Assembly: GCA_902632935.1 (NCBI GenBank)
Contig: CACPEJ010000002.1
Span: forward strand, 1 to 64,000
Length of the DNA: 64,000 bases
Reading direction: 5' to 3'
DNA from: an uncultured Pelagibacteraceae bacterium
Lineage (GTDB): Bacteria; Pseudomonadota; Alphaproteobacteria; Pelagibacterales; Pelagibacteraceae
Positions within the stretch are counted from its first letter, which is position 1. Each line of letters opens with the position of its first letter. Made by a program: the position numbers and the translations under genes. Positions 53,006 through 64,000 of the stretch are shown piece after piece. The notes beneath the pieces are model-generated. The model was given only the letters and a program-made list of their open reading frames with translations. It searched no databases and was not told where the DNA came from.

Positions 53006-55084
53006 TTAGCCTGCTATTTTTTTTGTTACTTCGTCTTGAACATTTTGTGGCACTTTTGCGTAGTGATCAAAAAACATTGAATATTGTGCTCGCCCTTGTG
53101 ACATTGATCTTAAACTATTAATGTATCCGAACATATTTGCTAAAGGCACCATTGCAGTTATTACAGTTGCATTACCTCTTTGTTCTTGAGTGCTTATTTG
53201 TCCTCTTCGACTATTTAAGTCTCCAATAACATCGCCCATATAGTCTTCTGGCGTTACTACTTCAACTCTCATGACTGGCTCTAATAATTTTAAACCACTT
53301 TTTGTACAAGCATCTTTAAAACATGCTCTACTTGCTAGTTCAAAAGCTAATACACTAGAGTCAACGTCGTGATGTAAACCATCTAAAATTGTAACTTTAT
53401 AATCAATCATTGGAAATCCTGCTAAAATTCCACCATCTGATACTGTTTCGATACCTTTTTCCACACCTGGAATGAATTCTTTTGGAATAGCTCCACCTTT
53501 GATTTTACTTTCAACAGCTCTCCCTTTACCAGGTTCTTGTGGTTCTACTAATAATTTGACTTTTGCGAATTGTCCTGCACCACCACTTTGTTTTTTATGT
53601 GTGTATTCTACTTCTGATGAGTTTTCTATTGTTTCTCTGTATGCTACTTGTGGAGCTCCAACATTTGCTTCAACTTTAAATTCTCTTTTCATTCTATCAA
53701 CTATGATGTCCAAGTGTAATTCACCCATTCCCTTAATAATTGTTTGTCCAGACTCTTCATCAGATGAAACTCTAAATGAGGGATCTTCTTTAGCTAATCT
53801 ACCCAAAGCTTCTCCCATTTTTTCTTGGTCAGCTTTTGTTTTTGGTTCAACAGCAATTTCAATTACTGGGTCAGGAAATTCCATAGGTTCGAGAAGGACT
53901 GGATTATCTTTATTACATAACGTGTGACCAGTAATGGTATTTTTCAAACCAGCTAGTGATACAATATCTCCTGCGTTAGCTTCTTTGATGTCCTCTCGAG
54001 AGTTAGCGTGCATTAATAACATCCTGCCGACTCTTTCTTCTTTTTCTTTTGATGAATTGTATACAGCTGTTCCTGTTTTTATTGTGCCTGAATAAATTCT
54101 AATAAATGTTAAAGATCCAACAAATGGGTCATTTGCTACCTTAAATGCTAGCGCAGAAAATGGTGCACTATCATCAAATTTCATTTCAATTTCATCCTCT
54201 GATCCCAATTTAGTCCCTTTAATTGAACCAATATCGATAGGGCTTGGAAGATAGTTAATCACCGCATCAAGTAGTGGCTGAACACCCTTATTTTTAAAAG
54301 CTGAACCAGTTAATACAGGAACAAAATCAAAATTTAATGTTCCTTTTCTAATACATTTAATTAAATCTTCTTCTTTTATTTCCTCACCATTTAGATAAGA
54401 CTCCATCATTTTTTCATCTTGCTCAACGGCCATTTCGACTAATTCTGTTCGATATTTTTGAGAGATTTCTTTAAGATCTTCTGGGATTTCTTTATATTCC
54501 CATTCAGCACCTAAAGCCTCATTTTTCCAAACTTGTGCTTTCATTTTAACAAGGTCAACAACACCTGTTAGAGAGGCTTCAATACCGATTGGTACTTGTA
54601 TTACCAGTGGTTTTGCTCCCAATCTATCTTTAATCATATCTACACACCTAAAAAAGTCTGCACCAGTTCTATCTAGCTTATTTACAAAACAAATTCTTGG
54701 TACTTTATATTTATCAGCCTGTCGCCATACTGTTTCTGATTGAGGTTCCACACCTGCTACACCATCAAACACAGCAACCGCTCCATCGAGTACCTTAAGT
54801 GATCTTTCAACTTCAATGGTAAAATCTACGTGACCTGGTGTATCGATAATATTAATTCTATGATCTTGCCAGAAGCAGGTTGTTGCTGCTGATGTAATTG
54901 TAATGCCTCTTTCTTGTTCTTGTTCCATCCAATCCATGGTAGCTGCACCATCATGAACTTCACCAATTTTATGACTTTTACCTGTGTAATATAAAATTCT
55001 TTCGGTTGTGGTTGTTTTACCGGCATCAATGTGGGCCATAATCCCGATGTTTCTATATTTGTCTAATGTATGAGATCTAGCCAT
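53006..55084 (-). CDS. fusA: Elongation factor G
   Basis: [56 protein letters not shown]. Confidence 0.99.
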   Translation of the reverse strand: MARSHTLDKYRNIGIMAHIDAGKTTTTERILYYTGKSHKIGEVHDGAATMDWMEQEQERGITITSAATTCFWQDHRINIIDTPGHVDFTIEVERSLKVLDGAVAVFDGVAGVEPQSETVWRQADKYKVPRICFVNKLDRTGADFFRCVDMIKDRLGAKPLVIQVPIGIEASLTGVVDLVKMKAQVWKNEALGAEWEYKEIPEDLKEISQKYRTELVEMAVEQDEKMMESYLNGEEIKEEDLIKCIRKGTLNFDFVPVLTGSAFKNKGVQPLLDAVINYLPSPIDIGSIKGTKLGSEDEIEMKFDDSAPFSALAFKVANDPFVGSLTFIRIYSGTIKTGTAVYNSSKEKEERVGRMLLMHANSREDIKEANAGDIVSLAGLKNTITGHTLCNKDNPVLLEPMEFPDPVIEIAVEPKTKADQEKMGEALGRLAKEDPSFRVSSDEESGQTIIKGMGELHLDIIVDRMKREFKVEANVGAPQVAYRETIENSSEVEYTHKKQSGGAGQFAKVKLLVEPQEPGKGRAVESKIKGGAIPKEFIPGVEKGIETVSDGGILAGFPMIDYKVTILDGLHHDVDSSVLAFELASRACFKDACTKSGLKLLEPVMRVEVVTPEDYMGDVIGDLNSRRGQISTQEQRGNATVITAMVPLANMFGYINSLRSMSQGRAQYSMFFDHYAKVPQNVQDEVTKKIAG

Positions 55085-55090
55085 AATATT

Positions 55091-55561
55091 TTACCATCTA
55101 AAGTGTGCAAAAGCCTTATTAGACTCTGCCATTTTATGTACATCCTCTTTTTTCTTTACAGCTGCACCTTTTTTTTCATACGCATCATAAAGTTCATTAA
55201 AAATTTTATCAGACATATGTTTATCTTTTCTTTTTCTTGCTGAGTCTATGAGCCATCTTATAGCCAAAGCTTGTGCTCTTTTACTTTTAACTTCAACTGG
55301 AACTTGATATGTAGCTCCACCTACCCTTCTTGATCTTACTTCAACAGTTGGTTTGATATTATTAATTGCTTCATTAAAAATATTTATAGGTTCATCTTTT
55401 GACTTGGTTTTAATCTTTTCAATTGCATCGTAAACTATTTTTGTGGCTACACCTCTTTTGCCATCGTACATAATATTATTAATTAATTTAGGGATAATTG
55501 TGGAATGAAATTTTGGATCAGGAACAATCTTTTTTTTAGGTTGTGTTTTTTTTCTAGACAT
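55091..55561 (-). CDS. rpsG: 30S ribosomal protein S7
   Basis: RRVGGATYQVPVEVKSKRAQALAIRWL, AHFRW end. Confidence 0.98.
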   Translation of the reverse strand: MSRKKTQPKKKIVPDPKFHSTIIPKLINNIMYDGKRGVATKIVYDAIEKIKTKSKDEPINIFNEAINNIKPTVEVRSRRVGGATYQVPVEVKSKRAQALAIRWLIDSARKRKDKHMSDKIFNELYDAYEKKGAAVKKKEDVHKMAESNKAFAHFRW

Positions 55562-55563
55562 GT

Positions 55564-55935
55564 CTATTTACCTTTTTTTGTTCCGTACAAGGATCTTCTT
55601 TTCTTTCTATTTGCTACTCCTTGAGTATCTAAATTACCTCTCAAAATATGATAACGAACACCTGGTAAATCTTTTACCCTACCACCTCTAATTAATACGA
55701 CAGAGTGTTCTTGAAGATTATGACCTTCTCCAGGTATATAAGCAGTTACTTCAAATCCATTTGATAATCTTACTCTAGCAACTTTTCTTAAAGCAGAATT
55801 AGGTTTTTTTGGAGTTGTCGTATAAACTTTTACGCAAACACCTCGTTTTAAAGGTTGTTTTTGTAACGCTGGAACTTTGTTCCTAGCAATTGGTTTAGAT
55901 CTTTTTTTTCTCAACAACTGGTTAATAGTTGGCAT
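55564..55935 (-). CDS. rpsL: 30S ribosomal protein S12
   Basis: [67 protein letters not shown]. Confidence 0.99.
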   Translation of the reverse strand: MPTINQLLRKKRSKPIARNKVPALQKQPLKRGVCVKVYTTTPKKPNSALRKVARVRLSNGFEVTAYIPGEGHNLQEHSVVLIRGGRVKDLPGVRYHILRGNLDTQGVANRKKRRSLYGTKKGK

Positions 55936-56043
55936 AATTGTAAATTTAATAATTGTTTATTTTTGAATGAAATAACTGACAGGTTATTTGTGGCAGCGTT
56001 TAGTGTCTAAAGTTAACACTACATTCCAACCAAAAATATCGCC

Positions 56044-56071
56044 AAAATACTTATTAATTTAATTTTGTCAA
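56044..56071 (-). promoter_or_regulatory. Candidate sigma70-type promoter upstream of rpsL
   Basis: On minus strand TTGACA (56066-56071), 16-nt spacer, TATTTT (56044-56049), in the 165-bp rpoC-rpsL gap. Sequence match only; such matches are common in AT-rich DNA. Confidence 0.45.
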
Positions 56072-56100
56072 ACTAAAACTAGTTAACAAATGTGTTATTT

Positions 56101-59100
56101 TTATTGATTTACAGGGGTTTCTGACTGTTCAATCTTTTCCTGCTCAGAAAGAAATTTATTGTCGTCTTGGAGAGCTTTTTTGTTCCATTTGTTTTTAATA
56201 TTACCAGTTCCGGCAGGGACTAATCGTCCAACTATTACATTCTCTTTTAAACCATTAAGTGGATCAATTTTACCTTTGATAGCAGCATCTGTAAGAACTC
56301 TTGTAGTTTCCTGGAATGATGCAGCAGAAATAAATGACTCGGTCTGGAGAGAAGCTTTAGTAATTCCCATTAAAACTCTTTCTCCTGTAGCTGGTTTTTT
56401 ACCTTCAGATTTTAATTTTTCATTAACGTTATCAAATTTAATTCTATCGATAATTTCACCAGGTAAATAAGAGGAGTCACCTGTGGATTTTACCTCAACT
56501 TTTTTCAACATTTGTCTTAAGATTGTTTCTATGTGTTTATCATTAATAATCACACCCTGTAATCTATAAACCTCTTGAACCTGATTAACAAAATATTCAG
56601 TTAAATCTTTTATGCCCATAATTCTAAGAATATCGTGTGGTAATGGCTGTCCATCTAATAAATATTCTCCCTTTTTAATTTTTTCACCCTGATTGAAATT
56701 GATGTGTTTTCCTTTAGGTATTAAATAGTTGGATGGTTCTGACCCATCTTCAGGCACAATTGATATTCTTTGTTTTCCTCGAACTTCTTTTCCAAATATA
56801 ACTTGTCCATCATTTTCAGCGATGATCGCGCTATCTTTAGCTTTTCTAGCCTCGAATAGTTCAGCAACTCTTGGAAGGCCTCCAGTGATGTCTTTAGTTT
56901 TGGTGGTTTCTTTAGGTAATCTAGCAATAACATCACCAGCAGAAACTTTTTGACCATCTTTCACCGATAAAATTGAATCTGGAACTAAATAATATCTAGC
57001 TTCATTATCATCTGCCTTTTTAATAACATTTCCTTTTTCATCTCTTAAAGTAATTCTTGGTTTTAAATCTGTACTTTTTGATTGAGATCGCCAATCAACC
57101 ACTGATTTTGAAGATATACCCGTTGCATCATCTGTTGTCTCTTGAATAGATACACCATCAATTAAATCAACATAGCTTGCAATACCACTTTTTTCAGCAA
57201 TTACCGGTGTAGTATAAGGATCCCACTCACAAATTTTTGTATTAGCTTTTACTTTGTCATCATTTTTAAAAAATAATTTTGATCCATAAGCTACTTTATA
57301 AACAGCAATTTGAACTCCATTATCGTCCTCAATAGATAATTGTGTATTTCTACCCATGACAATTAAGTTCTTCTTAGAGTCTTCTAAAATATTTGAATTA
57401 ATAATTTTTAAAGTTCCCTCATTTTTAGTCACTATTTGTGAGTCTTGTTTAACTGAAGCAGTACCACCTACGTGGAAAGTTCTCATTGTTAATTGTGTCC
57501 CTGGTTCTCCAATCGATTGTGCAGAAATCATTCCGATAGCTTCACCAACATGTACCATTTGGCCTCTTGATAAGTCTCGTCCGTAACAAGTTGCACAAAC
57601 ACCTTCTTTGGAACTGCACGTCATAACTGAAAAAACTTTCAATGATTTTATTCCAGCAGAATCAATTTTATCACAACCAAATTCATCAATTATTGATGAT
57701 TTCTTGATTATTACTTCACCAGTAATAGGGTGCTTTACATCAGTTGCAACAACTCTACCTAAAGCTCTTTCAGACAAACTCACAACGACATTACCACCTT
57801 CTAATATTTCAGATAATTCTATAAAACCAGGATTGTCACAATTTTTTTTAGTAATTGTTAAATCTTGAGCAACATCGCAAAGTCTTCTAGTTAAATAACC
57901 CGAACTTGCAGTTTTAAGGGCTGTATCAGCTAGACCTTTTCTAGCACCATGTGTAGAGTTAAAATATTCTAATGCAGTTAAACCTTCTTTAAAATTCGAG
58001 GTTATTGGACTTTCAATAATCTCACCTGATGGTTTTGCAATAAGTCCTCTCATTCCAGCTAATTGTTTCATTTGTGCCGCAGATCCTCTTGCTCCACTAT
58101 CTGCCATCATAAATACTGAATTTATTTTCAATCCCTCTGAAGTTTTCTCTGTTGCAGAAATTCCTTTCATCATCTCACCAGCAACTTTATCAGTACATTT
58201 TGACCAAGCATCAACAACTTTATTATATTTTTCACCTCTAGTGATTAAACCTTCTGCATATTGTGTCTCATAATCAGCAATTAGTTTTTTTGTGTCATCG
58301 ATTAATTGAGTTTTATTTTCAGGGATAACTAAATCATCTTTACCAAAAGAAATTCCTGCTTTAAATGCGTGTTTAAACCCTAAATCTTTTAATTTATCAC
58401 AGAAAATAACTGTTGTTTTTTGACCACAAAATCTAAAGACAATATCAATAATTTCTGAAACTGTTTTCTTTGGTAAAATTCTATCAATTAAAGAAAACTT
58501 AATATTATAATTTTTTGGTAATAAGTTAGCTAATAGAAATCTTCCTGCAGTAGAAGTGTACTTCTCAAATTTTTGGTTACCTTTTTCATCAATTGTTTCA
58601 AATCTAGAAATAATCGTACTATGGACTTTTATTTGACCAGATGAAAGGGCAAATTCAATTTGATCTGCATTTAAAAAATATCCAGCTGGCTTATCAGTAA
58701 CCGGTTCTTGAGATAAATAATAAATTCCTAAAATCATATCCTGACTTGGTACAATTATTGGTTTTCCGTTAGATGGAGAAAGAATATTGTTAGTTGATAG
58801 CATTAATATTCTGGCCTCAAGTTGTGCCTCCAAACTTAAAGGAACGTGAACAGCCATTTGATCACCATCAAAATCTGCATTAAACGCAGCACATGTTAAA
58901 GGATGTAATTCAATCGCATCTCCCTCAATTAATTTTGGTTCAAAAGCTTGAACTCCCAACCTATGAAGTGTTGGAGCTCTATTTAGTAAAACTGGATGTT
59001 CTCTAACAATTAATTCAAGTGCATCCCAGACAGCATTAGTTTCTTTTTCAACTAATTTTTTTGCTTGTTTAATTGTTGAGGCTAAGCCAAGTTTATTAAG

Positions 59101-60264
59101 TCTTGCATATAAAAATGGTTTAAATAACTCCAACGCCATTTTTTTTGGCAATCCACATTCGTGTAATTTTAGGTCTGGACCTACTACAATGACTGAACGA
59201 CCAGAGTAATCAACTCTTTTACCAAGAAGATTTTGTCTAAATCTTCCTTGTTTTCCTTTTAGCATTTCAGCTAAGGATTTTAATGGTCTTTTACCTGTTC
59301 CGGTGATTACTCTTCCCCTTCTTCCGTTATCAAAGAGTGCATCAACAGACTCTTGTAACATTCTTTTTTCATTTCTGATGATTATATCTGGTGCCTTAAG
59401 ATCCATTAGTCTCTTTAAACGATTATTCCTATTAATAACCCTTCTATAAAGATCATTTAGATCTGATGTTGCAAATCTTCCACCATCTAAAGGAACCAAT
59501 GGTCTTAATTCTGGTGGAATAACTGGAACAACAGTCATGATCATCCACTCAGGTTTTTGACCAGTTTCAATAAAAGACTCGATTAATTTTAATCTCTTAA
59601 TAGCTCTTTCTTCATTCACTTTTGATTTTGTCTCTTTAATGTAATCTACAAGATTTTTTTTCTCTAAATCTAAATCAAGATTTTTAAGCATTTCCAGAAC
59701 TGCTTCAGCTCCAATTCCAGCTGTAAAAGCCTCCTCACCATATTCATCTTGATATTTTGCTAGTTCTTCCTCATTTAAAAGCTGATTTTTTTGTAGACCT
59801 GTTAAACCTGGCTCAATAACAATAAAATTTTCAAAATACAAAACCCTTTCAACTTCTTTAAGCTTCATATCAACAGCAAGTGCTATTCTACTTGGTAGTG
59901 ATTTTAAAAACCATATATGTGCAACAGGTGTTGCTAAATTAATGTGACCCATTCGTTCTCTTCGAACATTTGATTTTGTTACCTCAACACCACATTTTTC
60001 ACAGATGATTCCTCTAAACTTCATTCTTTTATATTTTCCACACAAACACTCGTAATCTTTAATTGGACCAAATATTCTTGCACAGAAAAGACCATCTTTC
60101 TCTGGTCTAAAGGTTCTATAATTAATAGTTTCTGGTTTTTTAATTTCACCATAAGTCCAAGATTTTATTTTCTCTGGGCTAGCTAATGAGATCTTGATAC
60201 TATTAAAATTTTGTGCCTCAGATATTTCTGAATTTTTAAATAGATCTGTAAGTTCTTTTTTCAT
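56101..60264 (-). CDS. rpoC: RNA polymerase subunit beta'
   Basis: [23 protein letters not shown] zinc site, [12 protein letters not shown] catalytic motif, 1387 aa. Confidence 0.99.
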   Translation of the reverse strand: MKKELTDLFKNSEISEAQNFNSIKISLASPEKIKSWTYGEIKKPETINYRTFRPEKDGLFCARIFGPIKDYECLCGKYKRMKFRGIICEKCGVEVTKSNVRRERMGHINLATPVAHIWFLKSLPSRIALAVDMKLKEVERVLYFENFIVIEPGLTGLQKNQLLNEEELAKYQDEYGEEAFTAGIGAEAVLEMLKNLDLDLEKKNLVDYIKETKSKVNEERAIKRLKLIESFIETGQKPEWMIMTVVPVIPPELRPLVPLDGGRFATSDLNDLYRRVINRNNRLKRLMDLKAPDIIIRNEKRMLQESVDALFDNGRRGRVITGTGKRPLKSLAEMLKGKQGRFRQNLLGKRVDYSGRSVIVVGPDLKLHECGLPKKMALELFKPFLYARLNKLGLASTIKQAKKLVEKETNAVWDALELIVREHPVLLNRAPTLHRLGVQAFEPKLIEGDAIELHPLTCAAFNADFDGDQMAVHVPLSLEAQLEARILMLSTNNILSPSNGKPIIVPSQDMILGIYYLSQEPVTDKPAGYFLNADQIEFALSSGQIKVHSTIISRFETIDEKGNQKFEKYTSTAGRFLLANLLPKNYNIKFSLIDRILPKKTVSEIIDIVFRFCGQKTTVIFCDKLKDLGFKHAFKAGISFGKDDLVIPENKTQLIDDTKKLIADYETQYAEGLITRGEKYNKVVDAWSKCTDKVAGEMMKGISATEKTSEGLKINSVFMMADSGARGSAAQMKQLAGMRGLIAKPSGEIIESPITSNFKEGLTALEYFNSTHGARKGLADTALKTASSGYLTRRLCDVAQDLTITKKNCDNPGFIELSEILEGGNVVVSLSERALGRVVATDVKHPITGEVIIKKSSIIDEFGCDKIDSAGIKSLKVFSVMTCSSKEGVCATCYGRDLSRGQMVHVGEAIGMISAQSIGEPGTQLTMRTFHVGGTASVKQDSQIVTKNEGTLKIINSNILEDSKKNLIVMGRNTQLSIEDDNGVQIAVYKVAYGSKLFFKNDDKVKANTKICEWDPYTTPVIAEKSGIASYVDLIDGVSIQETTDDATGISSKSVVDWRSQSKSTDLKPRITLRDEKGNVIKKADDNEARYYLVPDSILSVKDGQKVSAGDVIARLPKETTKTKDITGGLPRVAELFEARKAKDSAIIAENDGQVIFGKEVRGKQRISIVPEDGSEPSNYLIPKGKHINFNQGEKIKKGEYLLDGQPLPHDILRIMGIKDLTEYFVNQVQEVYRLQGVIINDKHIETILRQMLKKVEVKSTGDSSYLPGEIIDRIKFDNVNEKLKSEGKKPATGERVLMGITKASLQTESFISAASFQETTRVLTDAAIKGKIDPLNGLKENVIVGRLVPAGTGNIKNKWNKKALQDDNKFLSEQEKIEQSETPVNQ

Positions 60265-60266
60265 AA

Positions 60267-63200
60267 TTAATTTAATTCCACATTTAATGCCAAAGATTTA
60301 ATTTCTTTAACAAGTACATTAAATGATTCTGGTATTCCAGACTCAAAGTTTTCTTCACCCTTAACAATAGTCTCATAAACTTTTACTCTTCCAGCAACAT
60401 CATCAGATTTTACAGTAAGTATTTCTTGAAGTGTGTATGATGCACCATATGCCTCAAGTGCCCATACCTCCATTTCACCAAACCTTTGTCCACCTAATTG
60501 AGCTTTTCCACCCAATGGTTGTTGAGTTACTAAACTATAAGGACCAGTGGATCTAGCGTGAATCTTGTCTTCCACTAAATGATGCAGTTTAAGCATGTAA
60601 ATTATTCCAACAGTAACTGGTCTGTCAAATTTTTCACCAGTTCTTCCATCCCATAAATAAGTTTGTCCTGATTTAGGTAAATTTGCTAACTCTAACATTT
60701 CTGTGACATTTTTTTCTTTAGCTCCATCAAAAACTGGAGTGGATATAGCTATACCATTTTGTAAATTATCACATAAATCCTTAAATTCTGTTTTACTTAA
60801 TTTATCTACTTTTTGATCAAATATTTCTTCACCATAAACAGATTTTAAAAAACTCTCTATTTTTTCATTTCTCTCAATTTTTTTATTATTTTCATTGACT
60901 AAATTTTTAATTTGTTCACCAAATTCTTTACAAGCCCATCCTAGATGAGTTTCAAGGATTTGCCCCACATTCATACGACTAGGCACACCTAAAGGATTTA
61001 AAACTATATCTACTGGCCGTCCATCTTCTCTGTAAGGCATGTCTTCAACTGGCACAATCTTACTGACAACTCCTTTATTACCATGTCTTCCTGACATTTT
61101 ATCACCTGGTCTTAGTCTTCTTTTGATTGCAACAAAAACCTTTACCATTTTCATCACACTCGGCAATAAATCATCACCACTTCTAATTTTTAAAACTTTA
61201 TCTTCAAATCTTTCGGTTATGTCTTGTTTGGCTTTATTATACTGGTCTTTTAATTGTAAAAATGCATTCTCATTTTTTGGATTTGAAATAGTTAATTTAA
61301 AAAGATCATTAATTGATATTTTATTAATAGTTTCAAAATCTAATTTAGAACCAGCTTCAACATCTTTTATTTTCTTAGAAAGGGTTTCTCCTGATAAAAT
61401 TTGAGCAGCTCTTTGTTTAATACTTCTCTCCAATATTTCTTCCTCAACAATTTTATCTTGTTGCACTTGATCAATTTCAGCTCTTTCAATTGTGATGGAT
61501 CTTTCATCTTTCTCTATACCATGTCTGTTGAAAACTCTCACATCAACTACAGTACCACTGCTTCCTCTAGACATTCTTAGTGAAGTGTCAGTTACATCAA
61601 TAGCTTTTTCTCCAAAAATTGATCTTAATAATTTTTCTTCAGGACCTGATGCAGAATCTCCTTTAGGAGTTACTTTTCCTACAAGGATATCCCCAGCATT
61701 CACTTCTGCACCAATATATACTATTCCCGACTCATCTAAATTTTTTAAAGCTTCTTCATTAACATTAGGTATATCTCTTGTAATTTCTTCTTCACCAAGT
61801 TTTGTATCTCTTGCCATAATTTCATATTCAACAATATGCACTGAAGTGAATACATCATCAGTCACACATCTTTCTGAAATTAAAATAGAGTCCTCAAAAT
61901 TGTATCCTTGCCACGGCATAAATGCTACAGTAACATTTTTTCCTAAAGCTAACTCACCTAATTTAGTCGATGGACCATCTGCAATTATATCACCTGTTTT
62001 TACTTTATCCCCAACTCTAACTAAAGGTCTTTGATTGATACATGTGTTTTGGTTAGATCTTTTAAATTTTTGTAAATTATAAATATCAACTCCAGATTTT
62101 GAGAAATCAGTTTCCTCTGTGACTTTAATTACAATTCTCTTACCATCAATTTTATCAACTACTCCGTCTCTTTTAGCAACGATTGTAACTCCTGAGTCTA
62201 ATGCAACATCGCTTTCTATACCAGTTCCAACCAAAGGTGCTTCAGGTTTTAATAAAGGGACTGCTTGTCTCATCATGTTAGAACCCATTAATGCTCTGTT
62301 TGCATCATCATTTTCTAAAAAGGGTATTAAAGAAGCAGCAACAGAGACCAATTGTTTAGGAGAAACATCAATATAATCTATTGTTTCAGGTTTTGCTAAA
62401 AGAAAGTTTAAGTTTTGTCTACAAGAAACTAATTCCTCAATTATTTTACCATTTTTATCAATTTTAGTATTTGCTTGTGCTATAGTAAATTTTGTTTCCT
62501 CCATTGCAGACAAATATTCTACTTTATCTTGAACAACACCTTCTTTTACTCTCTTGTAAGGACTTTCAATAAAACCATATTTGTTAATTTTTGCATAAGT
62601 AGATAAACTATTGATCAAACCAATATTTGGACCTTCTGGAGTCTCAATTGGACAGATTCTTCCATAATGTGTTGGATGCACGTCTCTAACCTCAAATCCA
62701 GCTCTCTCCCTTGTTAGTCCACCAGGGCCTAAAGCAGAAACTCTTCTTTTATGAGTAATTTCTGAAAGTGGGTTTGTTTGATCCATAAATTGAGAAAGTT
62801 GAGAACTTGCAAAAAAATCTTTTAGTGAAATTGTGAGTGGTTTTGCATTTATCAAATCTTGTGGCATAGCAGACTCAATGTCTAAAGTGGTCATTTTTTC
62901 TTTAATAGCTCTTTCCATTCTATAAACACCAATACGAGCTTGATTTTCAACTAATTCACCAACAGATCTAACTCTTCTATTTCCAAGATGGTCAATGTCA
63001 TCAACATCATCTTTACCATCTCTTAAGTCCAACATTTTACGAATTATTGCTAAAATATCATCATTTCTTAAAATTGTAATTTTATCTGAACATTCTAAAT
63101 CTAATCTAGAATTCATTTTGACTCTACCAACGTCAGACAAATCATATCGATCTGAGCTAAAAAATAAATTATTGAAAATTTGAGTTGCTATTTCAATTGT

Positions 63201-64000
63201 TGGAGGTTCACCAGGTCTTAACATCTTATAAATTTCAGTAATTGCCTCATCTTTAGTATTATTTTTGTCATTCAGGATTGTAGTGAGTAAATAAGGACCT
63301 TTGTTGATAGAATTTGTTACAGAAATATCTAAACTTGTAATATTTGCATCTAAAATTTGTTGAATGATTGTTTCATTTAACTCAGTGCCAATTTTTAATA
63401 ATCCATCCTCTTGATCGTTTAATTTAATATCTTTATGTAAAAACTTTCCAAATAATGATTCTTTCGCAACTAGTATATCTTTTAGTCCATCATTAGATAA
63501 TTTTTTAGCATTTAAATAATTTATTTTTTCTCCTAATTTAATTACAACTTTTCCTGATTTAGCATCAACAACTTCTTCAGAGAAATTTTTAGCCTTATAG
63601 TTTTCGGGGTTAAATTTTGTTTTCCACTTTTCTGATTTTGTATCAAAAATAAATTTTTCTGACTCATAAAATTCATTTACTATTTCACTTTTTGAATAAC
63701 CAAGGGCAAGCAATAAAGTAGAAGCAAGAATTTTTTTCTTCCTATCAATTTTAAAATATAAAAAATCTTTAACATCATATTCAAAATCTAACCAAGACCC
63801 TCGATTTGGAATTACCCTACAATTAAACAAAAGTTTACCACTTGCATGAGTTTTACCTTTGTCATGATCGAAAAAAACTCCTGGACTTCTATGCATTTGG
63901 TTTACAACAACTCTTTGAACACCATTCGTTATGAATGTACCACTATTAGTCATCATAGGCACTTCACCCATATAAACTTCTTGCTCTTTTGCTGACAAAA
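60267..64000 (-). CDS. rpoB: RNA polymerase subunit beta (5' end beyond window)
   Basis: [46 protein letters not shown]; the open frame runs to the window edge. Confidence 0.99.
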   Translation of the reverse strand, partial: LSAKEQEVYMGEVPMMTNSGTFITNGVQRVVVNQMHRSPGVFFDHDKGKTHASGKLLFNCRVIPNRGSWLDFEYDVKDFLYFKIDRKKKILASTLLLALGYSKSEIVNEFYESEKFIFDTKSEKWKTKFNPENYKAKNFSEEVVDAKSGKVVIKLGEKINYLNAKKLSNDGLKDILVAKESLFGKFLHKDIKLNDQEDGLLKIGTELNETIIQQILDANITSLDISVTNSINKGPYLLTTILNDKNNTKDEAITEIYKMLRPGEPPTIEIATQIFNNLFFSSDRYDLSDVGRVKMNSRLDLECSDKITILRNDDILAIIRKMLDLRDGKDDVDDIDHLGNRRVRSVGELVENQARIGVYRMERAIKEKMTTLDIESAMPQDLINAKPLTISLKDFFASSQLSQFMDQTNPLSEITHKRRVSALGPGGLTRERAGFEVRDVHPTHYGRICPIETPEGPNIGLINSLSTYAKINKYGFIESPYKRVKEGVVQDKVEYLSAMEETKFTIAQANTKIDKNGKIIEELVSCRQNLNFLLAKPETIDYIDVSPKQLVSVAASLIPFLENDDANRALMGSNMMRQAVPLLKPEAPLVGTGIESDVALDSGVTIVAKRDGVVDKIDGKRIVIKVTEETDFSKSGVDIYNLQKFKRSNQNTCINQRPLVRVGDKVKTGDIIADGPSTKLGELALGKNVTVAFMPWQGYNFEDSILISERCVTDDVFTSVHIVEYEIMARDTKLGEEEITRDIPNVNEEALKNLDESGIVYIGAEVNAGDILVGKVTPKGDSASGPEEKLLRSIFGEKAIDVTDTSLRMSRGSSGTVVDVRVFNRHGIEKDERSITIERAEIDQVQQDKIVEEEILERSIKQRAAQILSGETLSKKIKDVEAGSKLDFETINKISINDLFKLTISNPKNENAFLQLKDQYNKAKQDITERFEDKVLKIRSGDDLLPSVMKMVKVFVAIKRRLRPGDKMSGRHGNKGVVSKIVPVEDMPYREDGRPVDIVLNPLGVPSRMNVGQILETHLGWACKEFGEQIKNLVNENNKKIERNEKIESFLKSVYGEEIFDQKVDKLSKTEFKDLCDNLQNGIAISTPVFDGAKEKNVTEMLELANLPKSGQTYLWDGRTGEKFDRPVTVGIIYMLKLHHLVEDKIHARSTGPYSLVTQQPLGGKAQLGGQRFGEMEVWALEAYGASYTLQEILTVKSDDVAGRVKVYETIVKGEENFESGIPESFNVLVKEIKSLALNVELN

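Noticed and set aside
53472-53927. 151-aa plus-strand ORF opposite fusA
   Set aside because: Antisense shadow ORF within conserved EF-G coding sequence.
55936-56100. Intrinsic terminator after rpoC
   Set aside because: No stable GC stem followed by a U-tract on the minus strand; only a short AT-rich hairpin was seen and is reported as a possible leader element.
61492-62034. 180-aa plus-strand ORF opposite rpoB
   Set aside because: Shadow ORF antisense to a highly conserved gene; no family signature and composition mirrors the rpoB codons.
63996-64000. Reading the ATG at 63998 as the rpoB start
   Set aside because: The protein begins mid-domain ([20 protein letters not shown]) relative to known RpoB, so it is an internal Met of a truncated gene.
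1-64000. CRISPR arrays, IS elements, prophage or toxin-antitoxin/defence islands
   Set aside because: No direct-repeat/spacer pattern, transposase, integrase or defence-type protein motifs found in any supported ORF.

Overview
AT-rich, very gene-dense window with the gene content and style of a streamlined marine SAR11 (Candidatus Pelagibacter-like) alphaproteobacterium. This assignment is an inference from protein motifs, gene order and base composition. It is almost entirely core genome: ribD(partial)-nrdR-glyA-rpiB; hemB; a recO-rnc-lepB-acpS-pdxJ-pyrE-rsh-folK-smpB-dapA cluster; slt; tRNA-Ser(GCU); the heterotetrameric sarcosine oxidase operon soxBDAG; a small ABC solute-binding protein/permease pair; trhO; gatCAB; ruvX; pyrB and a dihydroorotase-like gene; plsY-topA; ugd-galU; panC; mgtE; lipB; and a long block from rplQ-rpoA through the S10/spc operons, fusA-rpsG-rpsL and rpoC to partial rpoB. 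I see no mobile elements, prophage or CRISPR, and no convincing new multi-gene system. The items most worth a second look are: a dihydroorotase homologue lacking its metal-binding HxH; an RSH (Rel/SpoT) protein missing the region between TGS and ACT; an NrdR with a CxC zinc knuckle; a small secreted protein made of 11-residue repeats; an ABC permease with a lipobox-like N terminus beside a cyclohexadienyl-dehydratase-like binding protein; missing rpmD, tuf and dprA at their usual positions; and several unusual gene overlaps and long in-frame homopolymers.
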